Below, piece by piece: positions 15,289-19,901 of a stretch of 19,901 nt of DNA. The translations under genes and the position numbers were made by a program. The DNA comes from BM509 sp036396915 (GTDB lineage: Bacteria > Desulfobacterota > Desulfuromonadia > Desulfuromonadales > Geopsychrobacteraceae): contig DASWJX010000243.1 of the NCBI GenBank assembly GCA_036396915.1, forward strand, positions 1 to 19,901, in the 5' to 3' direction. The notes below the pieces were generated by a model, which was given only the letters and a program-made list of their open reading frames with translations, searched no databases and had not been told where the DNA came from. The number at the start of each line of letters is the position of its first letter. The stretch's first letter is position 1.

Positions 15289-15301
15289 GGTTTTAAGCTA
15301 A

Positions 15302-15381
15302 AAGTTTTAGGCGTTAGATCTTGTTGAAAAAGCTTTTGTTTCAACAACTTAAAACTTAAAACTTAAAACCTAAAACTTGAC
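15302..15381. repeat. A+T-rich nested inverted repeat with heptamer tandem array
   Basis: The outer arms AAGTTTTAGG (15302-15311) and CCTAAAACTT (15369-15378) enclose an inner stem TTGTTGAAA (15321-15329) / TTTCAACAA (15339-15347). The right side is a tandem array of ACTTAAA: units at 15347, 15354 and 15361, a variant ACCTAAA at 15368 and a degenerate unit at 15375. Base composition is sharply A+T-rich against GC-rich surroundings. It lies between divergent ydbH and amn. There is no coding potential, and the tandem is too short and spacerless for a CRISPR array. Confidence 0.6.
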
Positions 15382-15385
15382 ACGG

Positions 15386-15424
15386 CCCGCAAAAAGTCTT
15401 TTTTTCAGTTTTTGCGAGGCCATC
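15386..15424. repeat. Short remnant of the GATGGCGTCGCAAAAA repeat family
   Basis: CGCAAAAA (15388-15395) and TTTTTGCG (15409-15416) form a hairpin; the right end continues AGGCCATC, the inverted form of GATGGCCT, as in the ends at 7543 and 18404. The interior is reduced to about 13 bases with a T7 run. It looks like a deleted copy keeping only the two ends. The T-run after a stem could also give rightward termination, but no rightward gene ends here. Confidence 0.55.
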
Positions 15425-15615
15425 AACCATGTCTTTGCATATTTTAGCATACGCTGACAAAACGGCTGATCCCGATCGTGCCGGGGGGGCTCGCTCGGCC
15501 TGGTGATTTTCCCGGCGGCTCTTGCCAAATCGTCGCCAGCTTTTATCCTTTAAAGAGGGTCGTTGCCGATCCCCATGGCCGGGAGCCGGTCGCCGGACTT
15601 CCGAAGGGAGCGTTC

Positions 15616-16389
15616 ATGCTTGAGCGTCTGCAGATCACCAAAAACTGGTTGCCGCGCTACACCGGGATGCCGCTTGGCGATTTCGGCGAGTACATCCTGC
15701 TGACCAACTTCCAGCACTACGTCGCCAGGTTCGCCGAGATGTTCTCCTGCGATATCCGGGGAGAAGGCCGGCCGATGCCGGCGGCGACCAACAGCAGCGG
15801 CCTGACCATTATCAACTTCGGCATCGGTTCGGCGAACGCGGCCACCATCATGGATCTGCTCAGTGCCATCCGCCCGAAAGGCGTGCTGTTTCTCGGCAAA
15901 TGCGGCGGGCTGAAAAAATCGACCGAGATCGGTCACTTCATCCTGCCGATTGCCGCGATTCGCGGCGAGGGGACCAGCAACGATTATTTCCCGGCCGAGG
16001 TTCCGGCGCTGCCCTCGTTCAAGCTGCACAAATTCGTCTCCGAGAAGATCCTCGACCATGCCCACGATTACCGCACCGGCGTGGTCTATTCGACCAATCG
16101 GCGGATCTGGGAGCATGACCGGGAATTTCGGGAGAAACTCAAAAAGACCACCAGCATCGGCATCGACATGGAAACGGCGACGATCTTCATCGTCGGCCAC
16201 TACAACGTCATCGCCCGCGGCGCGCTGCTGCTGGTCTCGGATGTGCCGCTCACCCACGAGGGGGTCAAAACCGAGGAGTCGGATCGGCAGGTGACCCGCC
16301 AATGGGCCGACAGCCACCTGCAGATCGGCATCGATGCGATGACGGACATCGGCGAAAAGGGGGAGCAGATCAAGCATTTTCTGTATTGA
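15616..16389 (+). CDS. amn: AMP nucleosidase, short form
   Basis: This enzyme hydrolyses AMP to adenine and ribose 5-phosphate, adjusting adenylate pools and feeding purine salvage. The 257-residue product belongs to the nucleoside phosphorylase fold. It has LPRYTGMPLGDFGEYILLTN (13-32), the glycine turn INFGIGSANAATIMDLL, VLFLGKCGGL, GEGTSNDYFP, IGIDMETATIF (catalytic/purine-site Glu in META) and LLLVSDVPLTHEGVK. It resembles the short AMP nucleosidase group that lacks the N-terminal regulatory domain of the longer E. coli Amn. ATG 15616 is chosen for the AAGGGAG just before it (15604-15610); the frame is open further upstream but that part is not conserved-looking. It is monocistronic, divergent from ydbH. 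Confidence 0.9.
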   Translation: MLERLQITKNWLPRYTGMPLGDFGEYILLTNFQHYVARFAEMFSCDIRGEGRPMPAATNSSGLTIINFGIGSANAATIMDLLSAIRPKGVLFLGKCGGLKKSTEIGHFILPIAAIRGEGTSNDYFPAEVPALPSFKLHKFVSEKILDHAHDYRTGVVYSTNRRIWEHDREFREKLKKTTSIGIDMETATIFIVGHYNVIARGALLLVSDVPLTHEGVKTEESDRQVTRQWADSHLQIGIDAMTDIGEKGEQIKHFLY

Positions 16390-16548
16390 GAAGCAGACGG
16401 CAAGACGCTGAAACGGGCCGCTGCGGGCGGCTCGCGAAGCGGAGCGATGATGATCGGTGTGAGGATTGAAAAGGTGAGCTGCCGGCTCCGAGCCGAGCAG
16501 ATGAAGCGCCGGCGGGGGCGGCCCTTGAGAGCGGTTCGCGTGCAAATA

Positions 16549-16579
16549 AAATATCCCCCGGCACAGCCGGGGGATATTT
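16549..16579 (-). terminator. Strong intrinsic terminator of the cold-shock gene
   Basis: AAATATCCCCCGGC (16549-16562) pairs perfectly with GCCGGGGGATATTT (16566-16579) around a three-base loop ACA. On the minus strand the stem is followed by a T-rich tail (TTTATTTGC), and it starts 26 bases after the cold-shock stop codon. The opposite side also has ATTTAT, so it may work in both directions and also stop transcripts from amn, which ends 160 bases to the left. Nothing else is seen between 16390 and 16548. Confidence 0.85.
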
Positions 16580-16605
16580 ATCATGTGAGGTTGTAAAAAC
16601 TTTTA

Positions 16606-16806
16606 CTACACTTTCCGCACATTAGACGCCTGAGGCCCTTTTTGGCCCTGGGTGACCTCAAAAGTGACGCGGTCCCCCTCGGCCAGAGACTTGAATCCCT
16701 CCCCCTGCACTTCGGAAAAATGAACGAAGACGTCCGGTCCATTGTCCTGCTCGATAAATCCGAAACCTTTTGCGTCGTTAAACCACTTTACCGTACCTTC
16801 TGCCAT
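16606..16806 (-). CDS. CspA-family cold-shock protein
   Basis: Small single-domain RNA/ssDNA-binding chaperone of 66 residues, standard for the family. It shows GTVKWFNDAKGFGFI (4-18, containing RNP1 KGFGFI), DVFVHFSEV (25-33, RNP2 VFVHF), then GFKSLAEGDRVTFEV and a C-terminal KGPQASNVRKV. ATG 16804-16806 is set by AAGGAG eight bases upstream; an in-frame extension upstream is not conserved-looking. The 217-base gap to metC (17024) leaves space for a long 5' untranslated region, as in cold-regulated csp mRNAs, and a strong terminator follows. Which paralogue it is, and whether it is cold-induced, cannot be told. Confidence 0.95.
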   Translation of the reverse strand: MAEGTVKWFNDAKGFGFIEQDNGPDVFVHFSEVQGEGFKSLAEGDRVTFEVTQGQKGPQASNVRKV

Positions 16807-16980
16807 TTTTGTCGCTCCTTTTCCCCCTGTCTGGGTGGACCTTTTTGTTGTGCAAGTTTCAAGCGCTGCCCCAAAACCCACATGAATCCCGCGAGATCCG
16901 TGCGGATCGCCCCCGGCTGATGACCTGTCTGAACAGGCGACAACTGAAATTTGACACAAACTCTGTTTGAGATACAGCCC

Positions 16981-17008
16981 AGTATGACAGATGCGATCCG
17001 GAAAGCAA
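16981..17008 (-). promoter_or_regulatory. Possible sigma-70 promoter for the cold-shock gene
   Basis: On the minus strand TTGCTT (17003-17008) and CATACT (16981-16986) are separated by 16 bases, a fair match to -35/-10 boxes. A start near 16974 would give a leader of about 170 bases, in keeping with csp genes. A small hairpin CCTGT/ACAGG (16924-16937) lies in that leader. The boxes are imperfect, so this is tentative. Confidence 0.3.
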
Positions 17009-17023
17009 GTCGCCGCCGCAACT

Positions 17024-18190
17024 CTACAAGCGTGCCAGCGCCTGCTGCAGATCGGCCTTCAGGTCGGCCGCTTCCTCAAGCCCGACATTCAGGCGGATCA
17101 TCCAGCGGTCATGATAGCGGGAGATTTCCGACTGGGCGAACTTGCCGGCGGTCACCAGACTCTTGAAACCGCCCCAGCTGTAGCCGATGCCGAACAGTTC
17201 AAGAGCGTCGACCAAGCGGGCCACCGCCTCTTCCTGATACTGCGGCCGCAAGACCAGGGAAAAAATCCCCGTGGAACCGGTAAAATCCCGCTGCCAGACG
17301 GCATGTTCCGGATGGCTGGGCAGAGCGGGATGCAGCACCGCCTCGACCGCCGCCTCCCCTTGCAGCCATGTGGCCAGTTCCAGGGCCGCGCGTTGATGCT
17401 GCTGCAAGCGCACCTTCAAGGTTTTCAGCCCGCGCAGCGCCAGGTAACAGGCGTCCTGGGACGCAAAAATTTCCAGTGCCCGGCACAGCCGGTGGAAGCG
17501 TTCATAACAGGCTTCGGAAACGGTCACGCTGCCGAGCAGCACATCGGAATGGCCCGAGATGTACTTGGTGACCGAGTGGATCGAAATATCGACGCCATGG
17601 GCAAACGGCTGAAAAAACAGCGGCGTCGCCCAGGTGTTATCGATGGCGGTGAGGATGCCGTGCCGGCGCGCCACCTTGACCACCGCCGGGACATCCTGGA
17701 TTTCAAAGGTATTGGAGCCGGGGGACTCAAGCAGGATGAAACGGGTTTGCGGGGTGATGTAGCTTTCGATCTCGGCGCCGATATCGGCCGGGAAGTAGCT
17801 GGTCCTGACCCCGAACTTGTCCAGAACGTTCCTGGCAAAGCGGCGCACCGGGCCGTAGACGCTGTTGCAGATCAACAGATGGTCGCCGCTTTGCAGAAAG
17901 GCCTGCAGGGTGCTGGTGATGGCCAGCAGCCCCGACGGAAAGGCGCGGGTCCAGTAGCCCCCTTCCAGTTCGGTCATCGCTTTTTCAAAGGCCCGTTGGG
18001 TGGGACTACCGTCGGTGCCGTAGGTGAAGCCGTCATACTGACCCTGGGCGGCGGCCTTCAGTTCAGCGTAGTCCTCGAACAGCACCGTCGAGGCATGATA
18101 GATCGGCGGATTGATCGAGTGGTAACGCTCCAGCCTGCTGCTGTCGCCGCGATAGCCGCTGCATATAATTTCGGTCGATTTGCCCTTCAT
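17024..18190 (-). CDS. metC: Cystathionine beta-lyase (PLP-dependent Cys/Met metabolism enzyme)
   Basis: The enzyme cleaves cystathionine to homocysteine, pyruvate and ammonia in methionine synthesis, in the cytoplasm. The 388-residue product is a full-length member of the Cys/Met PLP family: PPIYHASTVLF (28-38), YGTDGSPTQRAFEKAM (57-72), the cofactor-binding SGLLA (86-90), ESPGSNTFEIQD (155-166), AIDNTWATP (182-190, Asp184) and the PLP lysine Lys209 in SIHSVTKYISGHSD. Near the C-terminus GYSWGGFKSL (about 343-352) and MIRLNVGLE bind the carboxylate. The SVTKYISGHSD wording and the overall pattern match proteobacterial MetC better than cystathionine gamma-synthase or gamma-lyase, though the reaction is inferred. 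The Shine-Dalgarno AAAGG lies just before ATG 18190. No SAM riboswitch or S-box was seen upstream. Confidence 0.9.
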   Translation of the reverse strand: MKGKSTEIICSGYRGDSSRLERYHSINPPIYHASTVLFEDYAELKAAAQGQYDGFTYGTDGSPTQRAFEKAMTELEGGYWTRAFPSGLLAITSTLQAFLQSGDHLLICNSVYGPVRRFARNVLDKFGVRTSYFPADIGAEIESYITPQTRFILLESPGSNTFEIQDVPAVVKVARRHGILTAIDNTWATPLFFQPFAHGVDISIHSVTKYISGHSDVLLGSVTVSEACYERFHRLCRALEIFASQDACYLALRGLKTLKVRLQQHQRAALELATWLQGEAAVEAVLHPALPSHPEHAVWQRDFTGSTGIFSLVLRPQYQEEAVARLVDALELFGIGYSWGGFKSLVTAGKFAQSEISRYHDRWMIRLNVGLEEAADLKADLQQALARL

Positions 18191-18222
18191 TTTCTTACCT
18201 TTTCGGATAGCGTTCGGAGCAT

Positions 18223-18391
18223 CTAGGAGTCTTTCGGACTATACGGACCGAAGCGAAAATTTGGAAGCTTGAGTTCAGATTTTGGCTCGTTTGAGAGCTC
18301 ATAGCCAGAGCTATGGGCCGAAAAGGAGCTGAAATATGGGCCAAGCAGCCGAATTTGCAGCCGGTTCATGGATAGTCCGACAGACTCCTGG
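18223..18391. mobile_element. 169-bp full-length palindromic MITE-like repeat, family CTAGGAGTCTNTCGGACTAT
   Basis: The left end CTAGGAGTCTTTCGGACTAT (18223-18242) is matched by the inverted right end ATAGTCCGACAGACTCCTGG (18372-18391), 18 of 20 positions. Similarity of the arms continues inward (for example ACCGAAGCGAAAATT against the complement of AATTTGCAGCCGGT) to a centre GCTCATAGCCAGAGCTATGGGC near 18296-18316. It starts 32 bases upstream of the metC start codon, so it is in or next to the metC promoter. It has no coding content. Confidence 0.7.
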
Positions 18392-18403
18392 CCCACGAAA
18401 CAA

Positions 18404-18558
18404 GATGGCGTCGCAAAAACGCACCAACTGCTATGTTGCTGCAATTGCTCTCGCTGCTTCGACGTACGCAGGGACGCCTCATTGCGCGACAATCGCGCGC
18501 CTTGCAGGTGGCGCTTTTTGCCTGGCCGTCCATGTTGATGCGTTTTTGCGAAAGTATC
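18404..18558. mobile_element. 155-bp MITE-like repeat, second copy of family GATGGCGTCGCAAAAA
   Basis: The left end GATGGCGTCGCAAAAACGCA (18404-18423) is matched by the inverted right end TGCGTTTTTGCGAAAGTATC (18539-18558). The left end is identical to that at 7543 for 16 bases, while the interiors differ; here the middle holds CGACGTACGCAGGGACGC. It is only 12 bases from the element at 18223-18391, so two unrelated palindromic elements lie side by side between metC and the patatin gene. It ends 21 bases from the patatin stop codon and may serve as its 3' structure. Confidence 0.68.
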
Positions 18559-18579
18559 AAACAAAAATAACAGGTCTTT

Positions 18580-19500
18580 TCAGCGATGTCCCCGGCCGAA
18601 CGCACGGCCGAACCACCCCCGCCGCCGCGCCTTATCGAGCGCGCTTTGCACAGCGCCGATCCGCCGCTCCACCTCTTCCGCACCCCGTTCAATGGTCAGT
18701 GCCGAGGTGGAGAAATCGGCCCAGTGGACAACCCCGTTTTGTGGCGAGAGGACGACGTCGGCGGCCTTGAGCTGTTCTTTGTTGAGAGCGTTGCGTACCA
18801 GGAAATCGGCGCGCGCGATGATATCGAGAGCGTTGCGCGGCTCTGCAAATGCCCGTAGCGAATCGCCGACTTCGACGGCGATGACAAAATCGGCGCCGAG
18901 CCGACGGGCGGCGCTGATCGGAACCGTTTCGGCCCAGCCGCCGTCAACCAGCAGCCGGCCGTCGAGCTTGACCGGTTTGAGCACCCCCGGCATGGCGCAG
19001 GAGGCGGCGATCACCTCGCGCAGCCGCCCCCGGTCGAGCACCACCGGTTCGCCGCTCCCCAGGTCGAGCGCGACCGCGGCGAAGGGGATGCGGGTTTCTT
19101 CAACGCTTAGATCTTCGATCAGGTAGGCGTAACTGCTCATGGCGGGTTTATCGTTGACCAGAGCGGTCTTGGTGACCATCAGGGTGTTGAATACCCCGCG
19201 CCGGGCCAGTCGCCCCATTTCGGCCAGAATCCCCTCGTCATGGGAATCAAGCTCCTTGAAGAAGTTGAACCCCGAGTCGGCGAATTCATCACTGCCGACA
19301 TAGGCGGCGAAGCGCGCCTTGATCGCGTCCACGTCCGGCAGCGTGGCATACATGGCGCCGATAATCGCCCCCATGCTGGTGCCGGTGACAATATCGATCG
19401 GGATGCCGTGCCTGGTGAGCCCGTCAAGCACCCCGATATGGGAAAAGGCCCGCGCCGCGCCGCCGCCGAGCGCCAGGCCGACTTTAAACCGTTTTGACAT
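18580..19500 (-). CDS. Patatin-like phospholipase (RssA-type)
   Basis: This is a serine lipid acyl hydrolase with a Ser-Asp dyad. The 306-residue product has the oxyanion loop LALGGGAARAFSHIGVLDGL (9-28), the nucleophile elbow GTSMG (40-44, Ser42) and the catalytic Asp186 in LLVDGGWAETVPI. ASCAMPGVLKPV before it is also typical. The C-terminus is helical and ends in a basic patch (KARRRGWFGRAFGRGHR). No signal peptide is visible, so it is probably cytoplasmic or membrane-peripheral. ATG 19498-19500 is fixed by AGGAG six bases upstream; the open frame extends eight codons further but without such a signal. It is monocistronic and divergent from the cytochrome gene. Substrate unknown. Confidence 0.92.
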   Translation of the reverse strand: MSKRFKVGLALGGGAARAFSHIGVLDGLTRHGIPIDIVTGTSMGAIIGAMYATLPDVDAIKARFAAYVGSDEFADSGFNFFKELDSHDEGILAEMGRLARRGVFNTLMVTKTALVNDKPAMSSYAYLIEDLSVEETRIPFAAVALDLGSGEPVVLDRGRLREVIAASCAMPGVLKPVKLDGRLLVDGGWAETVPISAARRLGADFVIAVEVGDSLRAFAEPRNALDIIARADFLVRNALNKEQLKAADVVLSPQNGVVHWADFSTSALTIERGAEEVERRIGAVQSALDKARRRGWFGRAFGRGHR

Positions 19501-19510
19501 AACCACTCCT

Positions 19511-19534
19511 GATGCCTCCGGCATCCCGATCGGG
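19511..19534 (-). promoter_or_regulatory. Two abutting palindromes upstream of the patatin gene
   Basis: GATGCCTCCGGCATC (19511-19525, perfect 6-bp stem, three-base loop) overlaps by one base CCCGATCGGG (19525-19534, perfect palindrome). They lie just 5' of the patatin Shine-Dalgarno (complement of ACTCCT, 19504-19509). They could be an operator or a hairpin controlling ribosome access. From 19535 to about 19695 I see no further feature. Confidence 0.35.
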
Positions 19535-19695
19535 TCTGATCAGGGACAAAAGGCATGCTACTGCATTCTGCCGCCGATGAGAAGTGCAGACAAGCGATTT
19601 GCCCCACCCTCTCGCGCCGGCGCGGTTGCGCGACCGATCCCTGTGCAACTGCTGAACAATCCGACAAACAACTGAAAACACAGCGATAAACAGTC

Positions 19696-19901
19696 TTGCA
19701 ACGGCAGCTTGCCGCCCTGGCAAGCACCATCAGCTTTTCCACCCCATCGGAGGCCTCTGCCTTCAACTCCGTCCCTTATCATTCCTACGAAGAACTGGTC
19801 TGCGGCGATTGCCATCGGTCGGTTGGCGACACAAACAACCAGGCCGGAACCTCAAACCGACCGTCCCTGCACAAAGCCGACATTACCGACCTCTGCCTTT
19901 C
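19696..19901 (+). CDS. Probable multihaem c-type cytochrome, 5' part, runs off the window end
   Basis: A reading frame open from after TAA 19687-19689 to the window end encodes EELVCGDCHRSVGDT, with a haem-attachment CxxCH at 19801-19815, then SLHKADITDLCLS cut off at the edge. In multihaem cytochromes of Geobacter-like bacteria a phrase like DLCLSCH carries the next haem site, so the following bases should read Cys-His. A region ending SEASA before FNSVPYHSYEE could be a weak secretion signal. There is no ATG in frame; the only candidates are TTG 19696 and CTG 19717, neither with a good Shine-Dalgarno, so the gene may be truncated or frameshifted at its 5' end. The match is by pattern; the fragment is only 68 residues. 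Confidence 0.6.
   Translation, partial: MQRQLAALASTISFSTPSEASAFNSVPYHSYEELVCGDCHRSVGDTNNQAGTSNRPSLHKADITDLCL

Noticed and set aside
15347..15381. ACTTAAA tandem repeats as a CRISPR-like array
   Set aside because: The units are seven bases long with no spacers; a simple tandem repeat.
16952..16974. TTGACA on the plus strand below the metC 3' end as a promoter
   Set aside because: The -35 box is perfect but no acceptable -10 lies 16-18 bases downstream and it would only drive antisense RNA into metC.
18191..18222. Possible SAM-sensing riboswitch upstream of metC
   Set aside because: Only 32 bases separate the start codon from a palindromic repeat element; no S-box or other SAM riboswitch motif is visible.
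19558..19815. 85-codon minus-strand ORF upstream of the patatin gene
   Set aside because: It overlaps the cytochrome frame that has a CxxCH motif, has no ribosome site and no recognisable pattern.

Overview
GC-rich bacterial chromosome fragment with about 21 protein genes, tightly packed on both strands. No tRNA, rRNA, CRISPR array, phage gene or transposase was seen. The gene mix fits a Gram-negative deltaproteobacterial (Desulfuromonadales-like: Desulfuromonas, Geobacter, Pelobacter) genome: a lipoprotein with a lipobox paired with a YdbH/AsmA-type envelope protein, a rubrerythrin-like ferritin-fold protein, a short-form AMP nucleosidase, and the 5' end of a probable multihaem c-type cytochrome cut by the window edge. 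The lineage is inferred from gene content, not proven.

Layout. Positions 1-5281 are all minus strand: greB, an unrecognised gene, a RhlE-type DEAD-box helicase, an 8-helix membrane protein that looks like a divergent presenilin/signal-peptide-peptidase (GxGD) protease, a VF530-family DNA-binding protein, and a yajD (HNH nuclease) plus YcxB-like pair. Positions 5638-6859 are plus strand: rubrerythrin-like protein, an unknown gene and UPF0270 (the last two share a stop/start overlap). ygjP (metallopeptidase) converges on UPF0270. Positions 7750-11309 are plus strand: a 34-residue lysine-rich protein, a RIO1-like kinase, an RluA-family pseudouridine synthase, and a 5'-3' exonuclease fused to RNase HI. 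Positions 11459-15241 (minus) hold ydbH-ydbL, an envelope lipid-transport pair in which the ydbL product seems to have absorbed a YnbE-like N-terminus. Then amn (+), a cold-shock gene (-), metC (-), a patatin-like lipase (-), and the divergent cytochrome start (+).

Most larger intergenic gaps hold palindromic, MITE-like repeats of at least four unrelated families (8-123; 1364-1536; 7543-7693 and 18404-18558 with a short remnant at 15388-15424; 18223-18391). The 15.25-15.42 kb gap also carries stacked inverted repeats and a heptamer tandem array.

The best candidates for something undescribed are: (1) the bacterial GxGD-like intramembrane protease at 3126-3983; (2) the exonuclease-RNase HI fusion at 9798-11309, which joins two primer-removal activities in one chain; (3) the probable YnbE-YdbL fusion next to ydbH. 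All protein assignments rest on motif recognition from memory, without any database search.
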